DNA from: MGOM01 sp035455265
GTDB lineage: Bacteria > Chloroflexota > Anaerolineae > Anaerolineales > E44-bin32
Assembly: GCA_035455265.1 (NCBI GenBank)
Contig: DATIFK010000080.1
Span: 1-38,986, forward strand
DNA: 38,986 nt
Direction of reading: 5' to 3'
Shown here: positions 30,062-37,864 of the stretch, piece after piece
How the letters are laid out: every line of letters begins with the position of its first letter
How positions within the stretch are numbered: the stretch's first letter is position 1
Position numbers and translations under genes: made by a program
The notes under the pieces: generated by a model
Told to the model about the DNA's origin: nothing
The model's input: the letters and a program-made list of their open reading frames with translations, nothing else
Database searches by the model: none

Positions 30062-31165
30062 TCATCCGGCGCGGCGATGTCCGCCTGCAGCCCGGCGCGA
30101 CGATCCCCCGCGGACGGTGCGCCTCGCTCCACTGGGTGACGGCCGGCGGCTGGCGCGCACGACCTCTGAGGCCAGGGTGGCAACCAGGATGGCCTTGATC
30201 GTGTGAAGGCGGTTCTCAGCTTGGTCGAAGACGACCGAACGGTCTGACTCGAAGACCGCCTCGTCGACCTCCATAGCCTCCAGGCCGAACTTCTGGAAGA
30301 TCTCCGCCCCGATCTTGGTCTCGCGATTGTGGAACGCCGGCAGGCAGTGCATGAACCGGGCATCGGGATTCCCGGTGCGGCGGAATACCTCCTGATTGAC
30401 CTGGTAGGGCCGCAACAGGCGGATCCGCTCCTTCCATGCGGAGGACGGCTCCCCCATCGACACCCACACGTCGGTGTGGACGTAGTCGACACCGCGCACT
30501 CCCTCGTCGACGTTTTCCGTCAGCATCAGGCGGGCCCCCGTCTCCCTGGCCAGTCGGCGACACACCTCCACCAGGTCTTCCTTCGGCCACAACGACCTAG
30601 GCGCACACAGCCGGACGTCCATCCCCAGCTTGCAGCCGAGGACCATCAACGAGTTCCCCATGTTGAAGCGGGCGTCCCCGAGGTAGGCGTAGCCGATCGA
30701 AGACAGCGGCTTCGTCGCATACTCCATCATCGTGAGGGCGTCGGCCAGCACCTGCGTCGGATGGTAGTCGTCGGTCAGGCCGTTGTACACGGGGACGCCC
30801 GAGAAGCGCGCCAGGGTTTCGACCTTCTCCTGGGAGAACCCCCGGTACTCGATGGCGTGATACATGCGGCCCAGGACGCGGGCCGTGTCCTTCATCGATT
30901 CTTTGTGGCCGATTTGCGAGCCCTCAGGGCCGAGATAGGTCACATGCGCGCCCTGATCGTAGGCGGCGACTTCGAAGGCGCAGCGTGTCCGCGTCGAGGA
31001 TTTCTCGAAGATGAGGGCGATGTTCCTGCCCTGGAGCCGGGGTCGCTCCTGGCCGCGAGCCTTGGCGGCTTTGAGATCGCGGGCCAGATCGAGGAGATAG
31101 CGGATTTCGTCTGGGGTGAAATCGAGCAGTTTCAGGACGCTGCGGTTGCGCAGATCGACCGCCAT
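30062..31165 (-). CDS. argF: Ornithine carbamoyltransferase
   Basis: A 367-residue enzyme of arginine synthesis (ornithine + carbamoyl phosphate to citrulline) or the reverse arginine-deiminase route. Carbamoyl-phosphate motif SSTRTR at 56-61, DDYHPTQVLAD at about 132-142, the ornithine-side DVWVSMGE block, and HCLPAFHN at 273-280. The conserved enzyme ends near residue 335 (HTIKAILVATLASEV); a further ~30 residues, rich in Arg, Ser and Gly and without acidic residues, extend to the stop. ATG 31165 has TTGGAG 7-12 nt upstream; an in-frame TTG at 31177 is less likely. A TACAAT (minus strand, 31217-31222) is a likely -10 box. No other arg genes are adjacent. Confidence 0.94.
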   Translation of the reverse strand: MAVDLRNRSVLKLLDFTPDEIRYLLDLARDLKAAKARGQERPRLQGRNIALIFEKSSTRTRCAFEVAAYDQGAHVTYLGPEGSQIGHKESMKDTARVLGRMYHAIEYRGFSQEKVETLARFSGVPVYNGLTDDYHPTQVLADALTMMEYATKPLSSIGYAYLGDARFNMGNSLMVLGCKLGMDVRLCAPRSLWPKEDLVEVCRRLARETGARLMLTENVDEGVRGVDYVHTDVWVSMGEPSSAWKERIRLLRPYQVNQEVFRRTGNPDARFMHCLPAFHNRETKIGAEIFQKFGLEAMEVDEAVFESDRSVVFDQAENRLHTIKAILVATLASEVVRASRRPSPSGARRTVRGGSSRRAAGGHRRAG

Positions 31166-31216
31166 GAGCTTCTCCAAGAACGTGACGTCGGGGCGGCGAC
31201 TTCCGCGCCCGGCGGG

Positions 31217-31222
31217 ATTGTA
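31217..31222 (-). promoter_or_regulatory. -10 box for argF
   Basis: TACAAT on the minus strand, 51 nt before ATG 31165. The -35 position (31240-31246) falls within the CAGTGG repeat block and reads GACCAC/TGACCA, a poor match. Confidence 0.35.
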
Positions 31223-31235
31223 CCCGGAGAAAGGG

Positions 31236-31342
31236 GTCAGTGGTCAGTGGTCTGTAGCCAGTGGCCAGTGGCCTGTCGTGAAACGATGATTGGTGACTGG
31301 AAACTGGAGACTGGGAACTTGGACTGGCGGCTGGCAACTGGC
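31236..31342. repeat. Degenerate CAGTGG/GACTGG repeat block
   Basis: About 107 nt made of CAGTGGTC and ACTGG-type units: two CAGTGGTC units, then CCAGTGG twice, then a series of ACTGG/GCTGG units (GACTGG, AACTGG, GACTGGG, GGACTGG, CAACTGG) spaced 6-13 nt apart. Same family as 15630-15689 and 24322-24391 but longer and more decayed. It fills the divergent spacer between argF and the SDR-DUF2867 gene. Confidence 0.6.
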
Positions 31343-31454
31343 AGCTTCTTATCAACGTCCCGTCGAGCCAGGACGTCCATCGCCCTCGTTTGGGTCCATA
31401 GTGGAGACGGAGGCAGGGGAAAGTCCTTCTGGGATAGCGAGGGGACTCGACTCG

Positions 31455-32909
31455 ATGGCCCGCGTCCTGGTCACTGGCACCACGGGGTACATTGGCGGCC
31501 GCCTCGTCTTCCGTCTTCTCGAAGAGGGCCACAGCGTCCGGGTGCTGGTGCGCGACGCCACCCGACTGAGGGGACGAACCTGGCTCCCGCGTGTCGAAGT
31601 TGTCGAAGGGGACGCGCTGGATGCCTCGGTGTGGCCGGCGGCGCTGGCGGACATCGAGGCTGCGTTCTACTTCGTCCACAGCATGAATTCGCCGGGGGAC
31701 TACGCCGAGCGTGACCTCCGGGCGGCGCAGCTGTTTTCCGACGCCGCCCGGTCCGCCTCGCTCGGACGTATCATCTATCTCGGTGGCCTGGGGGACCCGG
31801 CCTCTCCGCTCTCCCCCCATCTGCGCTCCAGGCAGCAGGTCGGCGCTGCCTTGCGCGCCTCCGGGATCCCCGTCATCGAGTTCCGCGCCTCGGTGGTCAT
31901 CGGCTCCGGAAGCGCCTCCTTCGAGATGCTGCGCTACCTGGTCGAGGGCCTGCCGATCCTCCCCTGCCCCGGCTGGGCCTCGCATGCGGTCCAACCGATC
32001 GGAATCGAGGACGTGCTGGACTACCTGGCGGCCTCCCTGTCGATCCCGGCCCAGGGTGCCGTGATCGAGATCGGCGGGCAGGATGTCCTCAGTTACGACG
32101 ACCTCCTGATGGCCTACGCTCGCATGCGTGGGCTGCGCCGCAGGATCATCTCCCCGCCGCTGATGCACCCCGCCGTTTGCGCCGCGATCGTCGATCTGTT
32201 CACGCCCATCCCGCGGCGGTTGGCTCGCCCCCTCATCGAAAGCCTTCGCTGTGAGACGGTCGTCCGCGACGACTCGGCCCGCCGCCTGTTTCCCGACATC
32301 CACCCAGTGAACGCGGTGGCGGCCCTCTCGGAGGCGCTCAGCTACGCCGAGCAGGGTCAAACCGAAACGGCGTGGACCGACTCCGCCGGCGCCATGGAGC
32401 GCCTCCCGATCGAAACGCACCTCGCCAGCCGCGAGGGGCTGCTGATCCAACGCGAGGAGGAAGATGTCCACGCCCGGCTCGACGATGTATGGCTCGCCCT
32501 CGAGACTCTAGGACGCGACGAGAGGGGCCGGAGGCCGGGTTGGCTCTGGTGGATCCACGGGAAAATGAACTCGCTGTCGGGAGGCGTGGGCGCCCTGCGT
32601 GGGCGCCGTCATCCGACAGCGCTGCGTATCGGCGACGTCATCGACTACTGGCGCGTCGAAGATCTGGATCCCCCGCAGCGGCTGAGGCTGCGGGCGGAAC
32701 TCAAAATGCCGGGTGGTTTCTGGCTCGAGTTCTTCGCCGAGCCGATCCAAGGCCATGGCACGCGGCTGGTCGAGATGGCTCTCTTTGAGCCGCATGGATT
32801 GCCCGGGATCCTCTACTGGTACGCGCTGATTCCGGTGCGGACCGTCTTCTTCCGCGGCCTGGCGCGGCAAATCCGCGATCGGGCTGAGCAGCCCGAGGCC
32901 CTCATCTGA
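31455..32909 (+). CDS. NAD(P)-binding (NmrA/SDR) protein fused to DUF2867
   Basis: A 484-residue two-part protein. Residues 1-~300 are an atypical extended SDR of the NmrA-like type, with VTGTTGYIGGRLVFRLLEEGH at the start and FYFVHSM and FRASVVIGSGSASFE blocks. Residues ~325-480 match DUF2867 (DVHARLDDVWLALETLGRDE..., then the HPTALRIGDVIDYWRVEDLDPPQRLRLRAEL segment). This fusion is widespread in bacteria and often called an SDR family oxidoreductase; its substrate is not established. ATG 31455 follows GAGGGGA and begins at the conserved Rossmann segment. It is monocistronic and convergent with the DUF5667 gene. Confidence 0.88.
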   Translation: MARVLVTGTTGYIGGRLVFRLLEEGHSVRVLVRDATRLRGRTWLPRVEVVEGDALDASVWPAALADIEAAFYFVHSMNSPGDYAERDLRAAQLFSDAARSASLGRIIYLGGLGDPASPLSPHLRSRQQVGAALRASGIPVIEFRASVVIGSGSASFEMLRYLVEGLPILPCPGWASHAVQPIGIEDVLDYLAASLSIPAQGAVIEIGGQDVLSYDDLLMAYARMRGLRRRIISPPLMHPAVCAAIVDLFTPIPRRLARPLIESLRCETVVRDDSARRLFPDIHPVNAVAALSEALSYAEQGQTETAWTDSAGAMERLPIETHLASREGLLIQREEEDVHARLDDVWLALETLGRDERGRRPGWLWWIHGKMNSLSGGVGALRGRRHPTALRIGDVIDYWRVEDLDPPQRLRLRAELKMPGGFWLEFFAEPIQGHGTRLVEMALFEPHGLPGILYWYALIPVRTVFFRGLARQIRDRAEQPEALI

Positions 32910-32955
32910 GTCGAGCTCGTCGCCTTCAAGGCTAAGGGGCGGTCAACCGCCGAAT

Positions 32956-32973
32956 CCCGGCCGCGCGGCCGGG
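32956..32973. terminator. Self-complementary GC hairpin between convergent genes
   Basis: An 18-nt perfect palindrome (CCCGGCCGC and its complement) lies between the SDR-DUF2867 stop (32909) and the DUF5667 stop (32980). A GGCGG-TCAA-CCGCC hairpin precedes it. No T-runs; probably a shared bidirectional stop. Confidence 0.45.
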
Positions 32974-32979
32974 CCCTCC

Positions 32980-33975
32980 TCATGGATGGTGAGGGTTCTG
33001 CTGCGGTTTCCCCTGTTGCAGTTGGCGGATCTCGCTGCGCACACACTTCCAATCGCCCTGACACACCCCCTGGTACAGCGCCATCACCTGCTCGATCGGA
33101 ACGCCGTAGATGCGCGAGATCTGATCCGCCATCCGTTCGTCGTGGTCGGTGCCGCTGGGTGCCGCAGGGCAGTTCGCTTGATCCGTCGGGCACGGCCCGC
33201 CCTCCGGAACCGGTGTCGGCAGCTCGGGGCGGCCCTTGTTTTCGGCGTCGATCGAGCGTTCGATGACCCGCTCGATGGCTGCCTGCGCCGGGGCGGGTAC
33301 GCGCGACTGCACCTCTTCCAGAACGGCGATGTGATGAGTCAGCTTGTCGAGGACTTCATCCGTGCCGCCTGCAGCCGGCACTTCGACCGCCCGGGCCAGC
33401 CGGCCCACGGCGTTCGTGTACGAGTCAAGGGCTGTCCCGAGGTCGTCCATCCGCCCGGCCGACGCCAACGCTTCGATCTCCTCCAGGCGCTCGTCGGCGA
33501 AGACCCCCAGCAGATGCGCGTCCCCGGCCGGAGTCCACGACAGGGCCAGTCGAAGTTCCTCCACGCCGCGCTTGACCGGGTACAAGTTATCCCCGGGCAG
33601 CGCCCCGGCGGAGGCTTGAACCACCCCGAACGACCCCAGCGCGACGGCTGCCGCCAGGACGGCCGTCAGCACAACCATGACCGGTCGAAGGGCGAGGGCG
33701 AAAGCGGGTCGTGCCGTCCCTGGCCTGGCGGCGCGATCGTGGGCGGTGGACAGCCGGTTGCGAAGGCGCTGATCCAGCCGGCGGGTGAATTCAACTCGCG
33801 GCTCCAGGGCACCACCGGCGACTTGCAGCTCGGCGACAAGGTCGAGCAAAGACTCGACCTCCGAAGCCTGGTCGGGATTCTCGGCCAGCAGGCGCTCCAT
33901 CGCCTTCCGCCCGGCAACGGGATCCGCCAGATATGTTTCGAGAAGGTCTTCCACAGATGGACTACGCATCGCCAT
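32980..33975 (-). CDS. DUF5667 membrane protein, sigma-factor partner, with C-terminal CxGDWxCVR unit
   Basis: A 331-residue protein. Residues 1-~90 are cytoplasmic and helical (EDLLETYLADPVAGRKAME...), about 95-118 a single TM helix, and then the DUF5667 hallmark ALPGDNLYPVKRGVEELRLALS followed by outer-face helices to about 245. A Pro/Cys linker leads to a C-terminal unit (about 287-318) with YGVPIEQVMALYQGVCQGDW then KCVRSEIRQ, ending in NPHHP. The same unit and tail occur in the divergent secreted protein at 34697. The gene overlaps the sigma gene by 14 nt, so it is coupled to it and probably acts as an anti-sigma or sensor; no zinc-binding (HXXXCXXC) anti-sigma motif is present, so how it would hold the sigma factor is unclear. 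Confidence 0.85.
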   Translation of the reverse strand: MAMRSPSVEDLLETYLADPVAGRKAMERLLAENPDQASEVESLLDLVAELQVAGGALEPRVEFTRRLDQRLRNRLSTAHDRAARPGTARPAFALALRPVMVVLTAVLAAAVALGSFGVVQASAGALPGDNLYPVKRGVEELRLALSWTPAGDAHLLGVFADERLEEIEALASAGRMDDLGTALDSYTNAVGRLARAVEVPAAGGTDEVLDKLTHHIAVLEEVQSRVPAPAQAAIERVIERSIDAENKGRPELPTPVPEGGPCPTDQANCPAAPSGTDHDERMADQISRIYGVPIEQVMALYQGVCQGDWKCVRSEIRQLQQGKPQQNPHHP

Positions 33976-34531
33976 CGCTCTCGTCCACAGCCAGCCGAAG
34001 CGCCTTCAGCGCCCGATGGAGCAGGACGCGCACGGCCGCCGGGCTTCTGCCCATCCACTTGGCCACCGTATCTGTCGGCAGGCCCAGCAAGATCCGCAAA
34101 CGGATGACTTCTTGATAGGCCTCCGACAACCCATCCAGAGCCGACATCGCCGCCAGGCTTCGTTCTCGTTCCACCAGCCCTGCTTCGGCGCCCGGATCGT
34201 CTTGTGGATGGGCCTCGGCCAGCTCCAACGGCAAGGCGGCGGGTTTCGAACGATAGCTATCCACGACCAGATGGCGAGCCACCTTGTAAAGGAATGCCCC
34301 GAAGGGCGCTCCTCGATCTTCATAGCGTCCCAAGGCTTCCAGGCTCTTGACGAACACCATCTCGGTCAGGTCCTCCGCGTCATGCTCCGAACCCACACGC
34401 AGCCGGATGTAGCCAAAGATCGGAGCCACGTACCTCCGGTACAACTCTCCGAAGGCCTCCCGGTCGCCCGACTGGGCCCGCCGGATGAGGTCGCCGTCGG
34501 ATGGAGAATTGGGCTTTGCCTCTCCAGACAT
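33962..34531 (-). CDS. ECF-type RNA polymerase sigma factor
   Basis: A 189-residue ECF sigma factor. Region 2 spans about 20-95 (DLIRRAQSGDREAFGELYRRYVAPIFGYI, then the DAEDLTEMVFVKSLEAL block), and region 4 about 125-180 (ALDGLSEAYQEVIRLRILLGLP and the DNA-binding TVAKWMGRSPAAVRVLLHRALKAL). The ~30-residue linker between them is acidic. ATG 34531 is chosen because it precedes the conserved core directly; the frame continues upstream without start support. It is coupled to the DUF5667 gene and divergent from the PKD protein gene, whose upstream region has a GAAAC-N16-CGTT that could be an ECF promoter. Confidence 0.93.
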   Translation of the reverse strand: MSGEAKPNSPSDGDLIRRAQSGDREAFGELYRRYVAPIFGYIRLRVGSEHDAEDLTEMVFVKSLEALGRYEDRGAPFGAFLYKVARHLVVDSYRSKPAALPLELAEAHPQDDPGAEAGLVERERSLAAMSALDGLSEAYQEVIRLRILLGLPTDTVAKWMGRSPAAVRVLLHRALKALRLAVDESDGDA

Positions 34532-34602
34532 TAAGAACGAGGCCCCCCGGCCTCTGTTACGTCGTCCTCCGCAGGATAACACAGGTGCAAATGGGACCAG
34601 GG

Positions 34603-34658
34603 TACCGGCGAAACAATGCCAAGCCGACCCCGTTGTTACCGGTAGACAGCGCTACCGG
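34603..34658. promoter_or_regulatory. Divergent spacer with three TACCGG boxes and ECF-like promoter
   Basis: TACCGG occurs at 34603-34608, 34637-34642 and 34653-34658. The last two arms form CCGGTAG-N6-CTACCGG (34639-34658). GAAAC (34610-34614) and CGTT (34631-34634), 16 nt apart, resemble ECF -35/-10 elements pointing to the PKD gene. A GCCGCC/GGCGGC hairpin (34660-34681) precedes its GGAGGG ribosome binding site. Function inferred. Confidence 0.4.
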
Positions 34659-34696
34659 AGCCGCCTCACCTCAAAGGCGGCACAGGAGGGAGCATC

Positions 34697-36358
34697 ATGA
34701 GGTTCCGAGCTCTAAACACCCTGGCCCTTGTGGCTGTCGTCGTGGCGGCCCTGGGCACACCCGTGGCGGGCCATGCCCAGACGGGGTTGACCGTCGAGGC
34801 CTCGGCCACGGCCGTCTGTGAAACCGGCACCTTCACAGTGGACGTCAGCGGGGGCAGCGGCGCGTACGACCTGGCCTGGGCCTTCGGCGATGGCGAGACC
34901 CTGGCCGAGCCCGCCGTGGCGGCCTTCCCCCACTCCGTCGATCATGTCTTCCCCGGATCGGGACAGTATGTGTGGACCGTGACCGCCACGGACACGGCCT
35001 CAGCCGAGGTCGGCGGGTCGTCCGGCGGTGCGCTTCTGCTCGGTCCGTCCGTCACCCTGACCACCGACATCTTCCCACCGGTCCTGACGCTGGAAGGCGG
35101 GCAGGCAACCCTGAACTTCACGGCTACGCCCACCGGCGGGACGCCTCCGTACACCTACGCGTGGGATCTGGACGGTGACGGCCAGATCGATCCTGGGTCC
35201 GATCCTTCGTCCCCGACGGCCAGCTTCACCTACACCGGCGCCGGCAAGTTCCACGCCACGGTGACCGTGACGGATGACTGCGGCCTTTCGGAGTCGGCTA
35301 CGCTGGTCATCGTCGTCTTCGATCCTGAGGCGGCCTGCCACCCGATGGCCCAGCGCATCGCCAAAGCTGTCGACTCGCTCTTCCCCGGCCAGGCCGGAGA
35401 GTTGTACTCCTGCGAGGACATCTTCGGGATGTTCAACGGCGACCTGACCGGCAGCCAGCTCGGCTTCGGACGCATGTGGCATGCCTACCAGCTGGCCACG
35501 AGCATCGAGGAACTGACCTGGGAGGAGATTCTGGCCTGGCAACTCGGCGGCACCGGCTGGGGCCTGCTGGCCCAACTGGACCGCTTCGCTGAAGCGTTGG
35601 ACACGGTCGATACCCGCCAGCTGTATGAGATGGTGATGATGGGTGAAGCCGGCGTCGGCGATATCCGGACGGCCTTCCAGGCAGCCACGCGTTTCGGGGC
35701 TGACTTTGACGACGCTCTGGCTCGCGTCGCCGCCGGCGACAATCCCGGCGAGGTCTTCCGGTTCTACCGCATGACCGAAGACAGCGGCCTCGACCCGGCC
35801 ACTCTCGATGCCTACTTGGCCGGCGGCGCCCAACTGAGCGATATCCAGCACAGCGAACAACTCGCCTCGCGGTTCGGCGCCGACCTGGATGCAATCCTGA
35901 GCGCCCGCGCGGCTGGGCACAGCTGGGGCGAGATCAATCAGGCCTATCGCCTGGCGGACGATGAGAACTCGGCCGAAGATATTCTGGCCATCGGTCCGCA
36001 GGCGTTCAGCCAGCAACAGCGCAACCAGGAGGAACATGGCCAGGGGGGCGCCAACCAGGACGCCCGCATGGCCGAGCGACTGGCGGAGCGCTATGGCATG
36101 ACCGTCGCCGAGGTCGAAGCCTTGCTGACGACCTGCGGCGGCGATTGGGGCTGTGTCCGCCAGCAGTTGCGCCAGGGCTCCACGGGGACGGTCGCCGCGC
36201 AGGATGACGCCACGGCCCTGCGCCTCTCGACGCAGTTCGGAGTAGGTGTCGACGAGGTCTGGGCGATCTTCAACGGCGTCTGCACCGGCGACTGGACCTG
36301 TGTCAGAAAGACGCTCCAGGGCGACAGCCATCCGGGCGGCAACCCGCACAAGCCCTGA
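34697..36358 (+). CDS. Secreted PKD-domain protein with 30-residue helical repeats and two CxGDWxCVR units
   Basis: A 553-residue exported protein. Signal peptide to about residue 27 (LVAVVVAALGTPVAGHAQ). Two PKD-like beta domains: 30-~115 (AWAFGDGE) and ~118-208 (YAWDLDGDGQIDPGSD). After Cys 214 the rest is helical, built from about eight 30-residue units; clearest are 331-360 (TRFGADFDDALARVAAGDNP), 391-420 (SRFGADLDAILSARAAGHSWGE), 464-493 and 512-541. The last two carry C-GGDWG-CVR (Cys 480/486) and C-TGDWT-CVR (Cys 529/535). The C-terminus NPHKP matches NPHHP of the DUF5667 protein. No LPXTG or anchor. GGAGGG precedes the ATG. Likely an exported partner of the sigma/DUF5667 pair; no enzyme signature. 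Confidence 0.85.
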   Translation: MRFRALNTLALVAVVVAALGTPVAGHAQTGLTVEASATAVCETGTFTVDVSGGSGAYDLAWAFGDGETLAEPAVAAFPHSVDHVFPGSGQYVWTVTATDTASAEVGGSSGGALLLGPSVTLTTDIFPPVLTLEGGQATLNFTATPTGGTPPYTYAWDLDGDGQIDPGSDPSSPTASFTYTGAGKFHATVTVTDDCGLSESATLVIVVFDPEAACHPMAQRIAKAVDSLFPGQAGELYSCEDIFGMFNGDLTGSQLGFGRMWHAYQLATSIEELTWEEILAWQLGGTGWGLLAQLDRFAEALDTVDTRQLYEMVMMGEAGVGDIRTAFQAATRFGADFDDALARVAAGDNPGEVFRFYRMTEDSGLDPATLDAYLAGGAQLSDIQHSEQLASRFGADLDAILSARAAGHSWGEINQAYRLADDENSAEDILAIGPQAFSQQQRNQEEHGQGGANQDARMAERLAERYGMTVAEVEALLTTCGGDWGCVRQQLRQGSTGTVAAQDDATALRLSTQFGVGVDEVWAIFNGVCTGDWTCVRKTLQGDSHPGGNPHKP

Positions 36359-36379
36359 GCCGCAACGTTCCGCGACGAA

Positions 36380-36409
36380 AAGAGACCCAGCCGAAAGGCT
36401 GGGTCTCTT
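36380..36409. terminator. 13-bp hairpin with GAAA loop
   Basis: AAGAGACCCAGCC (36380-36392) and its exact complement (36397-36409) enclose GAAA, 21 nt after the PKD gene stop and 70 nt before the end of the convergent ABC gene. A-rich bases before and TT after make it a plausible bidirectional terminator. Confidence 0.8.
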
Positions 36410-36479
36410 GCGTCCCACCGTCCCTGTTACGACCTGGCGCCATCCGGGCCCGGTGCCGCCGGACCCACCAACGCAACCC

Positions 36480-37583
36480 CTAGCGGATCGCCAGCTGGTC
36501 CCCCTCGACGTCGAACAGGTGAACGTTCTCGGTGTTGAACGCCACCTGCACGTCGGCGCCCATACGGAAGTTGGTGCGCGGGTCGACACGGGCGACATAC
36601 ATCGCCTCGCCGGACTTCAGATGGACGAAGACCTCGTTGCCCATCAGCTCGGTCACCTCGACGTTCGCCCCCACCGGGGCCCCGGCGATCTGCGCCGGCA
36701 CGAAGGCCGGATCGTGGATGTCTTCCGGCCGGATGCCGAGGATGACCCGTTTACCGACGTGTCGCCCATACACCTCGCGGCGGGCGGACGGCAGCTGCAC
36801 TTGGAACGCGCCGGCGTTGGCAACAATCGATCCGTCGGAGCGGTCGAGGGTGGCGTTGAAGAAGTTCATCGCCGGAGATCCGATGAAGCCGGCGACGAAG
36901 ACGTTGACCGGGCGGTCGTAGAGACTCTGCGGCGAGTCCAGCTGCTGCAGCCGTCCGCCCTTGATGACGGCGATCCGGTTGGCCATCGTCATGGCTTCGG
37001 TCTGGTCGTGCGTGACGTAGATGAAGGTCGTCGCCAGACGTTGATGAAGCTTGCTGATTTCCGCCCTGGTCTGCACGCGCAGTTTGGCGTCCAGATTGGA
37101 GAGCGGCTCGTCGAGCAGGAAGACCTTCGGCTCGCGCACGATGGCGCGCCCCAGGGCGACCCGCTGCCGCTGCCCGCCCGAAAGCTGGCGGGGCTTGCGG
37201 TCGAGCAGGGATTCGATGCTCAGGATCTCGGCGGCGGCCTGGACTCGCTTCGTGATCTGGTCCTTGGGAACGTTGCGCAGGCGCAGGCCGAAGGCCATGT
37301 TGTCGAAGACGCTCATGTGGGGGTAGAGCGCGTAGGACTGGAAGACCATGGCGATGTCGCGATCCTTCGGCGCCACGTCGTTGACGATGCGGTCGCCGAT
37401 CAGGATCTTGCCGTCGGTGATCTCTTCCAGGCCCGCCAGCAGGCGCAGCGCCGTCGTCTTGCCGCAGCCCGACGGGCCGACCAGCACCAGGAAGGCCTGA
37501 TCCTCGACCTGGATGTCCAGGTCATCGATCGCCACGACGTCGCCGAAACGCTTGGTTACGTGTTCGTAGGTGACACTGGCCAC
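36480..37583 (-). CDS. ABC transporter ATP-binding protein, MalK/UgpC type
   Basis: A 367-residue sugar-importer ATPase. Walker A VGPSGCGKTT, Q-loop VFQSYALYPHMSVFDNM, signature LSGGQRQR, Walker B VFLLDEPLSNLDAKLR, H-loop THDQTEAMTMANRI. The C-terminal ~130 residues form the TOBE/regulatory domain with RPEDIHDP. GTG 37583 has GGGAGG 6 nt upstream. No permease or binding-protein gene is adjacent, so it probably serves several sugar importers encoded elsewhere, as MsmX-type ATPases do. A minus-strand promoter is seen at 37768-37796. Confidence 0.94.
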   Translation of the reverse strand: MASVTYEHVTKRFGDVVAIDDLDIQVEDQAFLVLVGPSGCGKTTALRLLAGLEEITDGKILIGDRIVNDVAPKDRDIAMVFQSYALYPHMSVFDNMAFGLRLRNVPKDQITKRVQAAAEILSIESLLDRKPRQLSGGQRQRVALGRAIVREPKVFLLDEPLSNLDAKLRVQTRAEISKLHQRLATTFIYVTHDQTEAMTMANRIAVIKGGRLQQLDSPQSLYDRPVNVFVAGFIGSPAMNFFNATLDRSDGSIVANAGAFQVQLPSARREVYGRHVGKRVILGIRPEDIHDPAFVPAQIAGAPVGANVEVTELMGNEVFVHLKSGEAMYVARVDPRTNFRMGADVQVAFNTENVHLFDVEGDQLAIR

Positions 37584-37767
37584 GAAGGACCTCCCTTCGC
37601 CGGTGGCGGAAGCCCGAGGGGCCCGGATCGTGCTTTCCGGCAGGGCTTCTGAGAATCTGGGTTGGCTGGAGGATCTTGGCGGGAGGGTGGGAGAAGCTGC
37701 TGAATGGATGAACCCCGACCGTTTGCCCGCCGAGGATCGCGACGGCATCTCCTGAGAGTCCGTGTGT

Positions 37768-37796
37768 ATCCTACATCTTCCCAATCAATCCATCAA
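37768..37796 (-). promoter_or_regulatory. Promoter of the MalK-type gene
   Basis: Minus strand TTGATG (37791-37796), 17-nt spacer, TAGGAT (37768-37773). The leader to GTG 37583 would be about 180 nt; no structure or ORF of note was seen in it. Confidence 0.5.
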
Positions 37797-37853
37797 GGGC
37801 CGGCGCTTGGGGACCGTGCTCCGACGTGCCGCGCGGCGAGGAACCCGGGTGCG

Positions 37854-37859
37854 TATAAT
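37854..37859 (+). promoter_or_regulatory. -10 box (TATAAT) before the structured leader
   Basis: A perfect TATAAT preceded by GTGCG, close to an extended -10. No -35 match at 17 nt. Transcription would start near 37866, exactly at the first hairpin of the leader. Confidence 0.5.
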
Positions 37860-37864
37860 CGCCC

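Noticed and set aside
31236..31342. CRISPR array at the repeat block before the SDR-DUF2867 gene
   Set aside because: Units are 6-13 nt, degenerate and not separated by constant-length unique spacers; no cas genes in the window.
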